A stretch of DNA of 64,000 nt. It comes from Cornus controversa. Taxonomy: Eukaryota > Streptophyta > Magnoliopsida > Cornales > Cornaceae. Made by a program: the position numbers and the translations under genes. The stretch's first letter is position 1; every line of letters starts with the position of its first letter. Shown here piece by piece: positions 42,381-53,560 of this stretch. The stretch spans positions 16,928,755-16,992,754 of the forward strand of contig CM048853.1 of the NCBI GenBank assembly GCA_026545225.1. Reading direction: 5' to 3'. The notes under the pieces are model-generated. The model did no database searches. It was not told where the DNA came from and worked only from the letters and a program-made list of their open reading frames with translations.

Positions 42381-44559
42381 TGTCACGCCCCGGAACCCGG
42401 ACCGCCGGGACTCCCCCGGACCGACCCGAATCCCGAGTGTGAACCCGTGAGATCACCCTCACGATATAACCATCACCTGATCATACAGCCTCAATTTTCT
42501 ATTATTTTTACAAAAATTAGGCATAACCCATTCTAATAAATCAGATCCTGATGTCATTCCTGCTTGAAATTCAAATGGACACTTATGGGCACGTGTCCCC
42601 CCAGCATTTATATCTAACATTCAAAATGGACACTTCTGGGCACGTGTCCCCCCAGCATTCTTATAATATGCATATTACAATAAAAATAATATTCAATCCT
42701 TGAATGTCCGTGTCATATACATACATCCAATGAAATGTACTACTAGGATAAATTACCCAACATACAATGTCCAGTTACATTTAATCCAAATGTACAACTC
42801 ATCAAATATCTTGGACATAAATTAGATTCTAAGGAGTCTAATCACTACCTCTGTAACTGGTACTATGAGTCCCCTAACTGACTCCGTAATCAGCAATACC
42901 AGCAAAACCTGGGAGGGGTGAGCTCAAAGGCCCAACAAGGTATGCCGAACCATACTATCACTGCTGTAGCAGGTCGATCCTCACATATTCTCAAAAACAT
43001 ACACATTTAATATATCACAATATTTAAATCATGCTCCACCTAGCATACATGAACCAACAACGCATATGGCAAATATAACACATATGTGCATATAAATCAA
43101 CTACACTTGATTCTTGAAATCATTTTCAACATGCTTGAAAGCAGTAACATCCAGCACCAATATGTATATAGAACATATATGTCAAAGTATTTACATAACC
43201 AATGTAAATCATCTATCACATTCCTTACTCAACAAGTAGCAATCTCAAATGTAATGAAGATGCATTTAAACCGTAAAACATGCTTAGAAGCAAACATCCA
43301 ACATATATCATGTTCATTCACAAGAAACGCATATATAAGAATGCGTTAAATACATAGCATGCTTCATAATAGATAATGTAAGCAAGTTCACACACTTGTC
43401 CCTCTCCCGGATTCAACCCAATACCCTAACATGATTCTTAACCAATCATGTGACTGAGACGCCTCCCACACAATTCCAACACCGCCACCGAGTCATCACA
43501 TACTCCAAGGTGGTTAGATAGTTTATCACTGAGTCATCACATACGCCAAGGTGATTAAATGTGTTATCACTGAGTGATCACATACTCCGAGGTGGTTAGA
43601 TGGCTTCCTTGCCGAGTAAATCACATACTCCAAGGCGGTTAGATAGTTTATCACCGAGTCGTCACATACTCCAAGGTGATTAAATGTGTTATCACTGAGT
43701 CATCACATACTCCAAGGTGGTTACATCGTTTTGAGATTTTCACCGAGTCATCACATACTCCAAGGTGAATAAGTTACTCTCCCACATTTCCCGTTTTTCT
43801 CACAACAACCCCATACATGTATTTCGGACATATATGAATCAAGAATCTAAGATTCATGTTACACAATACATCAGCTAGTTAAAAAAGAACATAGCACGCG
43901 TCTCATCTCCCCCAAGCCAGACATATATTCACCTATACATGTAAAATCTAGCATACAGTTCAGATATGCTCATAAACCTCACTTAAGCACATTTTAGTCA
44001 TGCTTCACCAATGCATACATTTTCTATATACAGATAGCATGCATTTTATTCACGTAAACCCACATGTAATCATGTACATGTCAAACCATGCATATAAATC
44101 ACATATGCACATACACTAGCATAAATATAGTCATGCTCTCATTCAATGCATGTATTCACTATAAGTAATTACATACATTCCACTCATAATATATAAACAC
44201 ATATATATTACGTCACCCACATATGTATTAAGAACATATAAAATACTTAGCACATCATAATCATGCTTTTCAAATACTCGCCAATACCATATTCAAATAT
44301 AAAGCATGCATTTCGACTATTACACCAATGTATAATTGCATATACATTTCACCTATGCAAAAATTCTACCTATGCATATAAAACAACACATAGCTAAACA
44401 TATACGTAATTTAGCATACTTTTCATAGATTTTTATCTATACCGTACATGCATATCACAATGCAAGGAAACATTTAAATTTAATCATGCTTTCACATCCC
44501 AAATATATATACACACCTATATATATTTTCACTCACATCCCACGCATATACAATATCCA

Positions 44560-44603
<44 letters not shown>

Positions 44604-46108
44604 CATATATATATACAAATGTCACATATGATTAAATTAAGAGCATATGCAAATTAATCAATATAATTAAAGTATATACGTAGGAGATAGAGGGAAGAAT
44701 CAACTTGCCTTAGGTCCCGCTTTCACTAAGCTTGCGCCTGCAAAGCGGTCCATCTCCAAGTCCCGGTCCAGTCCCATATCAAAGCCCACACAAACGATCC
44801 ACTGAACCATTTTCCCCCTAATTTCCATGTTCGGTCCAAATTTATTTAATTGGGAACCAAACCCAAATCTTCAGGCCCAACTTTATTTCAGCCCCTTTCT
44901 AATCTCAAATCCAACCCGATTACGATCCAAGTTGGCAGCCCACTTCTAGCCCATGCACAATTCAGGCCCATATGATCTCCATCATCTAACACCATCTTAT
45001 GAGTCCAATTAAAATACCAAACCCATGGCCCAACTTCAAGACCCACCAGTCATGAAACATCAGCCACAACCCACTACCCAAGCCACCAACTCACCATGGC
45101 AGCCACCAACAAGCCAACCATCATGGACCCAAAATCAACCCAGCCGCAAGCACCAACCATGGCTGTCCAAAGAAAACTGAACCCATCTCCATCGGAACCA
45201 ACTGAAGCTAGCCCCTTCGGTACCATCATAGACCCCGAAATTATGAGCAACCCGAGGAGAAAACCCACCATCAGCTGAGTCTCCACCATCCACGGTCCCT
45301 TGTCCAAGAAGGCCCGTGAGCCCAGCCGTAACACCACCCAAACAGGCCACTTCCGGCCACCACAACACCAAACCAACAGCCACCAAGCTCCCTCAACCGA
45401 GCCACCAAGCAGGCCACTCAACCACCGAACCCACCTGCAACCTCAATTGGTCACTCACCACGGAAGACCCAACTGAACCGTCATAGCCGAGCCAAGCCGA
45501 ACTCAGCTAAAATCGCGCCGTGAAAACCCAGCTCCCAAAGTCGAGTCTCCACCCACGCGCCACTGCAGGAGCGCCATTATAGGAAGCCGAAACCACCTGT
45601 GAACCGCCATACGCAGCAGAGCCTCCACCGTCGCTTGTCGCACCAGCCGAGATACCGCCTTCAGCTGTGTCAAACACGGCTCAACCGTGTCTCCACCACC
45701 GTCGTCGCAAGCCACACCCAGCCACCTCACCTTCGTGAACCCGAAGGCCCACCGCCGGTGCTCCTCCTCTCTCACGACTCCATCTTCTCTCTCTCTCTCT
45801 CTCTACTTTCTCTCTCTAACCATCTCGGCTCTCTCTCTCTTTTTTGATTTCTCTCTTCCTTCTTCCTTTTTCTTTTCTTTTTCCTTTTCTTTCTATTCTT
45901 TTCTTTTAATATACACCACACATCATCCCAACATATCTCCTCCACATATATATATATATTATTTATATATATACATAACATCACACAATACATGTATTCA
46001 CATGTATTTTCCCACACTTACTTATATAAATACAAAGGTCCCTCTCTATTTATCCATAATCACATATAGACCCACCATGTGTATATATATATATATATTT
46101 ATGTCTCC

Positions 46109-46139
<31 letters not shown>

Positions 46140-46344
46140 CACACTCTCACCATATAACAAAATATATATATATTTTCATATATATATATATATAACTACA
46201 TCCTTCATCTTCCTATATATATATAATTCCATATGTATATATATATATAACATCTTTCCGAATTTAATTTATTCAAAATAAATAAATAAATAAATCCAGC
46301 CAAAATTCACCCAGAACCGGTCAATATTAATCCGGGTCGTTACA
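42381..46344 (-). repeat. Solo LTR (chromovirus-like, about 4 kb), left-arm copy
   Basis: On the minus strand starts TGTAACGACCCGG at 46344 and ends GGGGCGTGACA at 42381. Flanks are TATGT and TATAT (one mismatch), consistent with a 5-bp duplication. It carries seven units of the roughly 43-bp tandem repeat at 43481-43775. There is no internal retrotransposon domain, hence a solo LTR. Frames such as 45074-45421 and 45503-45775 are low-complexity Trp/Gly-rich artefacts of GC-rich LTR sequence. Confidence 0.75.
43481..43775 (-). repeat. Tandem repeat in the left solo LTR, seven units
   Basis: Unit of about 43 bp built on CTTGGAGTATGTGATGACTC (minus strand), alternating with spacer words ATAAACTATCTA and ATAACACATTTA. 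The mirror array at 52123-52452 has eight units. Confidence 0.85.
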
Positions 46345-47045
46345 ACATAAAAGAAAGTAATTCTGTGTGATTTAGGTATACATTTGTAGGTGCCCCGACT
46401 CTCCTCTCTATTGGAGAGTATTTGGATGGTTACATTAAAGTAGGCAACCCTTTCGATTACTTTTTCCAATTCAACTCAAAGAATAAAGTAGTTATCCTTA
46501 TCCTTATACTATAACTTATCTCATGCATTTGACTCCTTTGCCTCTCGGACTTCCTATCAATCTGAATTTTTCATATCAATTTCAAAATAAAAGTGATACA
46601 AAATTGAATTAAATGTGGTCTAATGTTGATTTAACAGTGTAAATTTAGAGTTCAAGACGTCCTATTTTAATTGTGAAGATAAGTGGGTGATATGCCATGT
46701 TTTGCAAGATTTGATTTACACCGCAGAGTATTACGGGAAGTGGGGTACTTGAGAGAATTTTAATCATTCTACAAAAGGGCCAAAATCTTTACCACTAGAA
46801 ACCAAAACACTATTAAAAGTGAAAATTTAACTTAAAACATTTTTAGCTTAATCAAGTAGAAAACAGAACATTCACTTAGATACATGTAATTTAAAAGTAC
46901 AACTGCTCGTGTCTCTTAAATTGAAAATTTAAAAGACAAAACAAGCCATTTATTATAATATTTATTTGTTTACTCCTCGTGCTCCTCCAAATTAAACATA
47001 CATGTTTAATAACAACGAGGAAGTAAGTCTAAAATTGCAGCAAAC
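46345..47045 (-). other. 3' flank of the synthase, left-arm copy
   Basis: A/T-rich DNA mirrored at 48870-49571. It includes AATAAATATTATAATAAATG-like poly(A) signal candidates about 100 bp after the synthase stop (minus strand). No other gene was recognised. Confidence 0.5.
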
Positions 47046-47481
47046 TCAGTGGTTTGGAATTGTTGGGGCACTATGCAACACGACAGTCTCTACTGTCAAA
47101 CCAGGCCCGAACCCAAAAAGAACACCCCAATCGAACCCTTCACCTGTGGTGGTCTTCCCTTCCTCCATAGATTTCTTCCTCATTTCATCCAAAATGAACA
47201 GGATACAAGCACTCACTATGTTACCGTATTCGCTCAACATATGCTGACTTGCCCTTAATTTCTCCTTCGGGAGATCGAGTTTGGCCTCGATTTGGTCAAG
47301 AATAGCTGGGCCACCGGGGTGAGCGATCAAAAATAGTGAGTTCCAATCATTGATGCCAATCGGACCGAAAGCTTTCGTTAAAGACTTTTCAATGTTTTTC
47401 AAGATCAATTCAGACACGTCCTTCCTCAAATGAAATGTGAGCCCTGCCTCACGCAAGTGTAAATTTATGGCACCTTCGCAT
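47046..47481 (-). pseudogene. Type III polyketide synthase, C-terminal part, left-arm copy
   Basis: On the minus strand the gene resumes after the MITE target duplication: [20 protein letters not shown], then [20 protein letters not shown] with the catalytic His, [13 protein letters not shown] with the catalytic Asn, and the family tail [19 protein letters not shown] to a stop at 47046. About 142 codons. It is an inverted copy of 48435-48869, differing at about a dozen residues (WIAHPGG is LIAHPGG here; SRHVLSEYG is SQHMLSEYG). There is no upstream catalytic-Cys part in this orientation, so it is a detached half-gene. Residues upstream in the same frame (MFNYRTISN...) are translated MITE sequence, not protein. 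Confidence 0.85.
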
Positions 47482-47679
47482 AGGAGTATACAAAATATTG
47501 TTAGAACCAATAAATTAGATCGGTCTGAAACAAATTGAACAGTGTGATTTGATATGGTTCTATAATTGAACAATTTAGTTTTGGTTTTAAAATCAAAGAA
47601 CTATTGATTATGGTTCAATTATGATTATAGTTCGATTCTGGTTTGAAGATCAAAAGAACAGAATCGAACTATTAGTAAT

Positions 47680-47690
<11 letters not shown>
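47482..47690 (-). mobile_element. MITE right half, left-arm copy
   Basis: Minus-strand end ...ATTTTGTATACTCCTA at 47482. It extends to the palindromic core GTTCGATTCTG...CAGAATCGAAC at 47628-47669, then meets an (AT)n tract. Confidence 0.75.
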
Positions 47691-47716
<26 letters not shown>

Positions 47717-47899
47717 CTTCAGTATGAATATGAAGGGACTGAGCATATGATGAAAAGTCCACCCTACTTTTTTTTGAATTCAAACCCTTGTGATCTATGT
47801 TCCCATCTTACCTGGATTACAACTAGATTCGGTTACATCCGCGTGTCAGTTAAATGTGATTCCAGTTTGTGAAGAAAAAAGATATGATTCAGAGAAGAA

Positions 47900-48205
47900 T
47901 CATTAAAAATTAGAAACTAGAATCACATTCGATCCAATATTAAACCTTTAAACAGAACGTTTTTCAAAAACACAATCTTTATTCTCATAGAATGGATATA
48001 CTCTGGGACAGAAGGATTCGAACCTCCGAATAGAGGGAGCAAAACCAATTGCCTTACCGCTTGGCCACGCCCCATTTCTATTTCTATTCGACACCAATAA
48101 AGACTAATATTGGTATTGATTGTTCGTCAATTCCAGTCCAAATATATATAGAATAAATTAGATTTTGGCTAGGATTTTGACACGTGTAGATATAGAATTA
48201 AACTG
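47900..48205 (-). other. Nuclear copy of plastid DNA (NUPT), rps16-trnQ-psbK intergenic region
   Basis: The trnQ-UUG-like sequence is embedded in its usual plastid flanks: TCATAGAATGGATATACTCT before, and CCATTTCTATTTCTATTCGA, then GACTAATATTGGTATTGATT and TTGACACGTGTAGATATAGA after, which I recognise from plastid trnQ-psbK spacers. Its presence outside both arms shows it came in with, or after, the duplication event. Confidence 0.7.
48003..48074 (-). pseudogene. trnQ-UUG: Plastid trnQ-UUG, nuclear pseudogene copy
   Basis: 72 nt on the minus strand: acceptor TGGGGCG/TGTCCCA, D-arm GCCAAGCGGTAAGGC, T-arm GGAGGTTCGAATCCTTC. The anticodon loop TTTTGCT still has UUG at the anticodon position. 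The anticodon stem is damaged (ATTGG against CCCTC pairs only at two positions), so it is not expected to work as a tRNA. Being plastid-derived, it has no reason to be transcribed here. Confidence 0.85.
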
Positions 48206-48229
48206 AATATATATATATATATATATATA

Positions 48230-48434
48230 GTACTTATTACTAACAGTTCAATTCTGTTCTTTTGAGCTTCAAACCAGAATCGAACTGTAATCATAATTGA
48301 ACCATAATCAATAGTTCTTTGATTTTAAAACCAAAACTAAATTGTTCAATTATAGAACCATATCAAATCACACAATTCAATTTGTTTCGGACCAGTCTAA
48401 TTTATTGGTTCTAACAATATTTTGTATACTCCTA
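48230..48434 (+). mobile_element. MITE right half, right-arm copy
   Basis: From the palindromic core (GTTCAATTCTG...CAGAATCGAAC, 48246-48288) to the terminal ATTTTGTATACTCCTA at 48434, followed by the target duplication TGCGAGGG and the synthase frame. Confidence 0.75.
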
Positions 48435-48869
48435 TGCGAGGGTGCCATAAATTTACACTTGTGTGAGGCAGGGCTCACATTTCATTTGAGGAAGGACGTG
48501 TCTGAATTGATCTCAAAAAACATTGAAAAGTCTTTAACGAAAGCTTTCGGTCCGATTGGCATCAATGATTGGAACTCACTATTTTGGATCGCTCACCCCG
48601 GTGGCCCAACTATTCTTGACCAAATCGAGGCCAAACTCGATCTCCCGAAGGAGAAATTAAGGGCAAGTCGGCATGTGTTGAGCGAATACGGTAACATAGT
48701 GAGTGCTTGTATCCTGTTCGTTTTGGACGAAATGAGGAAGAAGTCTATAGAGGAAGGGAAGACCACCACAGGTGAAGGGTTTGATTGGGGTGTTCTTTTT
48801 GGGTTCGGGCCTGGTTTGACAGTAAAGACTGTCATGTTGCATAGTGCCCCAACAATTCCAAACCACTGA
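48435..48869 (+). pseudogene. Type III polyketide synthase, C-terminal part, right-arm copy
   Basis: Plus-strand continuation of the gene begun at 39603: [35 protein letters not shown] (catalytic His), [13 protein letters not shown] (catalytic Asn) and the C-terminal [17 protein letters not shown] to a stop at 48867-48869. It shares orientation and codon phase with the central part 8.5 kb upstream; the separation is due to the MITE insertion and the inverted duplication between its two halves. With the left copy it forms a facing pair separated by about 950 bp. It is non-functional as a protein gene, and the sequence itself shows no sign of transcription. Confidence 0.85.
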
Positions 48870-49571
48870 GTTTGTTGCAATTTTAGACTTACTTACTCAT
48901 TGTTATTAAACATGTATGTTTAATTTGGAGGAGCACGAGGAGTAAACAAATAAATATTATAATAAATGGCTTGTTTTGTCTTTTAAATTTTCAATTTAAG
49001 AGACACGAGCAGTTGTACTTTTAAATTACATGTATCTAAGTGAATGCTCTATTTTCTACTTGATTAAGCTAAAAATGTTTTAAGTTAAATTTTCACTTTT
49101 AATAGTGTTTTGGTTTCTAGTGGTAAAGATTTTGGCCCTTTTGTAGAATGATTAAAATTCTCTCAAGTACCCCACTTTCCCGTAATACTCTGCGGTGTAA
49201 ATCAAATCTTGCAAAACATGACATATCACCCGCTTATCTTCACAGTTAAAACAGGACGTCTTGAACTCTAAATTTACACTGTTAAATCAACGTTAGACCA
49301 CATTTATTTCAATTTTGTATCACTTTTATTTTGAAATTGATATGAAAAATTCAGATTGATAGGAAGTCCGAGAGGCAAAGGAGTCAAATGCATGAGATAA
49401 GTTATAGTATAAGGATAAGGATAACTGCTTTATTCTTTGAGTTGAATTGGAAAAAGTAATCGAAAGGGTTGCCTACTTTAATGTAACCATCCAAATACTC
49501 TCCAATAGAGAGGAGAGTCGGGGCACCTACAAATGTATACCTAAATCACACAGAATTACTTTCTGTTATGC
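48870..49571 (+). other. 3' flank of the synthase, right-arm copy
   Basis: A/T-rich DNA, mirror of 46345-47045. AATAAATATTATAATAAATG at about 48948 may have been the poly(A) signal region of the synthase gene. No gene. Confidence 0.5.
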
Positions 49572-51290
49572 TGTAACGACCCAGATTAATGTTGATCGGT
49601 TCCGGGTGAATTTTGGCCGGATTTATTTATTTATTTTTTTTGAATAAATTAAATTCGGAAAGATGTTATATATATATACATATGGAATTATATATATATA
49701 GGAAGATGAAGGATGTAGTTATATATATATATGAAAATATATATATATATATTGTTATATGGTGAGAGTGTGTATATATATATATATACACATTTATGGA
49801 GACATAAATATATATATATATATACACATGGTGGGTCTATATGTGATTATGGATAAATAGAGAGGGACCTTTGTATTTATATAAGTAAGTGTGGAAAAAT
49901 ATATGTGAATACATGTATTGTGTGATGTTATGTATATATATAAATAATATATATATATATATATATATGTGGAGGAGATATGTTGGGATGATGTGTGGTG
50001 TATATTAAAAGAAAAGAAGAGAAAGAAAAGGAAAAAGAAAAGAAAAAGGAAGAAGGAAGAGAGAAATCAGAAAAGAGAGAGAGAGCCGAGATGGCTAGAG
50101 AGAGAAAGTAGAGAGAGAGAGAAGATGGAGTCGTGAGAGAGGAGGAGCACCGGCGGTGGGCCTTTGGGTTCGCGAAGGTGAGGTGGTTGGGTGTGGCTCG
50201 CGATGATGGTGGTGGAGACATGGCTAAGCCGTGTAAGGCGGTCTCTCGGCTGGTGCGACAAGTGACGGTGGAGGCTCTACTGCGTATGGCGGTTCATAGG
50301 TGGTTTCGGCTTCCTGTAATGGTGCTCCAGCAGTGGCGCGTGGGTGGAGACTCGACTTTGGGAGCTGGGTTTTCACGGCACAATTTTGGCTGAGTTCGGC
50401 TTGGCTCGACTGTGACGGTTCGGTTGGGTCTTTCGTGGTGAGTGACCGATTGAGGCTGCAAGTGGGTTCAGTGGTTAAGTGGCCTGCTTGGTGGCTCGGT
50501 TGAGGGAGCTTGGTGGCTATCGGTTGGGTGTTATGGTGGCCGAAAGTGGCTTGTTTGGGTGGTGTTACGGCTGGGCTCACGGGCCTTCTTGGACAAGGGA
50601 CTGTGGATGGTGGAGACTCGGCTGATGGTGGGTTTTCTCCTTGGGTTGCTCATGATTTCGGGGTCTATGATGGTACCGAAGGGGCTAGCTTCGGTTGGTT
50701 CCGATGGAGATGGGTTCAGTTTTCTTTGGACAGCCGTGGTTGGTGCTTGCGGTTGGGTTGATTTTGGGTCCATGATGGTTGGCTTGTTGGTGGCTGCCAT
50801 GGTGAGTTGGTGGCTTGGGTAGTGGGTTGTGGCTGATGTTTCATGACTGGTGGGTCTTGAAGTTGGGCCATGGGTTTGGTATTTTAATTGGACTCATAAG
50901 ATGGTGTTAGATGATGGAGATCATATGGGCCTGAATTGTGCATGGGCTAGAAGTGGGCTGCCAACTTGGATCGTAATCAAGTTGGATTTGAGAATAGAAA
51001 AGGGCTGAAATAAAGTTGGGCCTGAAGATTTGGGTTTGGTTCCCAATTAAATAAATTTGGACCGAACATGGAAATTAGGGGGAAAATGGTTCAGTGGATC
51101 GTTTGTGTGGGCTTTGATATGGGACTGAACCGGGACTTGGAGATGGACCGCTTTGCAGGCGCAAGCTTAGTGAAAGCGGGACCTAAGGCAAGTTGATTCT
51201 TCCCTCTATCTCCTACGTATATACTTTAATTATATTGATTAATTTGCATATGCTCTTAATTTAATCATATGTGATATTTGTATATATATA

Positions 51291-51330
<40 letters not shown>

Positions 51331-53560
51331 TGGATATTGTATATGCGTGGGATGTGAGTAAAAATATATATTGGTGTGTATATATATTTGGGATGTGAAA
51401 GCATGATTAAATTTAAATGCTTCCTTGCATTGTGATATGCATGTATGGTATAGATAAAAATCTATGAAAAGTATGCTAAATTACGTATATGTTTAGCTAT
51501 GTGTTGTTTTATATGTATAGGTAGAATTTATGCATAGGTGAAATGTATATGCAATTATACATTGGTGTAGTAGTAGAAATGCATGCTTTATATTTGAATA
51601 TGGTATTGGCGAGCATTTGAAAAGCATGATTATGATGTGCTAAGTGTTTGATATGTTCTTAATACATGTGTGGGTGACGTAATATATATGTGTTTATATA
51701 TTGTGAGTGGAATGTATGTAATTACTTGTAGTGAATACATGCATTGAATGAGAGCATGACTATATTTATGCTAGTGTATGTGCATATGTGATTTATATGC
51801 ATGGTTTGACATTTACGTGATTGCATGTGGGTTTACGTGAATGAAATGCATGCTATCTGTATATAAAAAATGTATGCATTGGTGAAGCATGACTAAAATG
51901 TGCTTAAGTGAGGTTTATGAGCATATGTGAACTGTATGCTAGATTTTACATGTATAGGTGAATATATGTGTGGCTTGGGGGAGATGAGACGCGTGCTATG
52001 TTCCTTTTTAACTAGCTGATGTATTGTGTAGCATGAATCTTAGATGCTTGATTCATATATGTCCGAAATACATGTATGGGACTGTTGTGAGAAAAACAGG
52101 AAATGTGGGAGAGTAACTTATTCACCTTGGAGTATGTGATGACTCGGTGAAAATCTCAAAACGATGTAACCACCTTGGAGTATGTGATGACTCGGTGATA
52201 ACACATTTAATCACCTTGGAGTATGTGACGACTCGGTGATAAACTATCTAACCGCCTTGGAGTATGTGATTTACTCGGTGAGGAAGCCATCTAACCACCT
52301 CGGAGTATGTGATGACTCGGTGATAACCCATTTAATCACCTTGGCATATGTGATGAATCGGTGATAAACTATCTAACCACCTTGGAGTATGTGATGACTT
52401 GGTGATGAATTCCAAAACCAACTAATCACCTTGGAGTATGTGATGACTCGGTGGCGGTGTTGGAATTGTGTGGGAGGCGTCTCGGTCACATGATTGGTTA
52501 AGAATCATGTTAGGGTATTGGGTTGAATCCGGGAGAGGGACAAATGTGTGAACTTGCTTACATTATCTATTGTGAAGTATGCTATGTATTTAACGCATTC
52601 TTATATATGCGTTTCTTGTGAATGAACATGATATATGTTGGATGTTTGCTTCTAAGCATGTTTTACGGTTTAAATGCATCTTCATTGCATTTGAGATTGC
52701 TACTTGTTGAGTAGGGAATGTGATAGATGATTTACATTGGTTATGTAAATGCTTTGACATATATGTTCTATATACATATTGGTGCTAGATGTTACTACTT
52801 TCAAGCATGTTGAAAATGATTTCAAGAATCAAGTGTAGTTGATTTATATGCACATATGTGTTATATTTTCCATATGCGTTGTTGGTTCATGTATGCTAAG
52901 TGGAGCATGATTTAAATATTGTGATATATTTAAATGTGTATGTTTTTGAGAATATGTGAGGATCGACCTGCTGCAGCAGTGATAGTATGGTTTGGCATAC
53001 CTTGTTGGGCCTTTGAGCTCACCCCCTCCCAGGTTTTGCTGGTATTGCTGATTACGGAGTCAGTTAGGGGACTCATAGTACCAGTTGCAGTGGTAGTGAT
53101 TAGACTCCTTAGAATCTAATTTATGTCCAAGATATTTGATGAGTTGTACATTTGGATTAAATGTAACTGGACATTGTACGTTGGGTAATTTATCCTAGTA
53201 GTACATTTCATTGGATGTATGTATATGAGACGGACATTCAGGGACTGAATATTATTTTTATTGTAATATGCATGTTGTAGGAATGCTGGGGGGACACGTG
53301 CCCAGAAGTGTCCATTTTGAATGTTAGATATAAATGCTGGGGGGACACGTGCCCATAAGTATCCATTTGAATTTAAAGCAGGAATGACATCAGGATCTGA
53401 TTTATTAGAATGGGTCATGCCCAATTTTCATGAAAATAATAGGAAATTGAGGTTGTATGATCAGGTGATGGTTATATCGTGAGGGTGATCTCACGGGTTC
53501 ATACTCGGGATTCGGGTCGGTCCGGGGGAGTCCCGGCGGTCCGGGTTTCGGGGCGTGACA
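49572..53560 (+). repeat. Solo LTR (chromovirus-like, about 4 kb), right-arm copy
   Basis: TGTAACGACCCAGATTAATG at 49572 to TTTCGGGGCGTGACA at 53560; flanks TATGC and TATAT. Layout: (AT)n-rich start, GA/CT-rich block 49990-50130, GC-rich block 50130-50870, A/T-rich block, the 43-bp tandem repeat 52123-52452, then the LTR-end motif TTTGAGCTCACCCCCTCCCA at about 53017. ORFs inside (50133-50393, 50510-50822, 52934-53119) lack any domain. Confidence 0.75.
52123..52452 (+). repeat. Tandem repeat in the right solo LTR, eight units
   Basis: Eight units of about 43 bp on CTTGGAGTATGTGATGACTC, with alternating spacers ATAACACATTTAATCA and ATAAACTATCTAACC, suggesting an older dimer unit of about 85 bp. 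Confidence 0.85.

Larger units (their letters stand above)
41642..47700. repeat. Large inverted duplication, left arm
   Basis: From ACAGTCTTGTTCTTAGCAAG at 41642, the arm runs through a Tat-like fragment, a solo LTR (opposite strand), synthase downstream flank and synthase 3' part to the right half of the MITE and an (AT)n tract. It mirrors 48215-54299 at about 95 percent by eye, with small indels. The mirrored order and orientation of five unrelated components make this a true inverted duplication. No target duplication or transposon ends are seen at the outer borders. Confidence 0.9.
47691..48214. other. Spacer at the axis of the inverted duplication
   Basis: About 500 bp of unique sequence between (AT)n tracts (47685-47713 and 48209-48229) with no mirror partner. 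At least 47900-48200 is plastid-derived DNA (see trnQ entry). The part 47714-47890 (ACATCCGCGTGTCAGTTAAA region) may also be plastid or filler DNA; I could not assign it. Confidence 0.7.

Noticed and set aside
43481..43775. Regular repeats with spacers resembling a CRISPR array
   Set aside because: This is plant nuclear DNA. The spacers are not unique but alternate between two types, the array lies in an LTR, and it has a mirror copy at 52123-52452.
45074..45847. Trp/Gly-rich and Ser-rich frames of 60-118 codons in the GC-rich block of the solo LTRs (also 50133-50822)
   Set aside because: No domain, frames on both strands overlap, and the mirrored copies do not keep the frames preferentially.
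47482..47573. Open frames of 175 codons starting MFNYRTISN in both arms as intact proteins
   Set aside because: The first 33 codons are translated MITE sequence; only the part after EGAINLHL is polyketide synthase. They are half-genes.
48003..48074. Functional tRNA-Gln gene
   Set aside because: The sequence and flanks are plastid, and the anticodon stem has lost most pairs.
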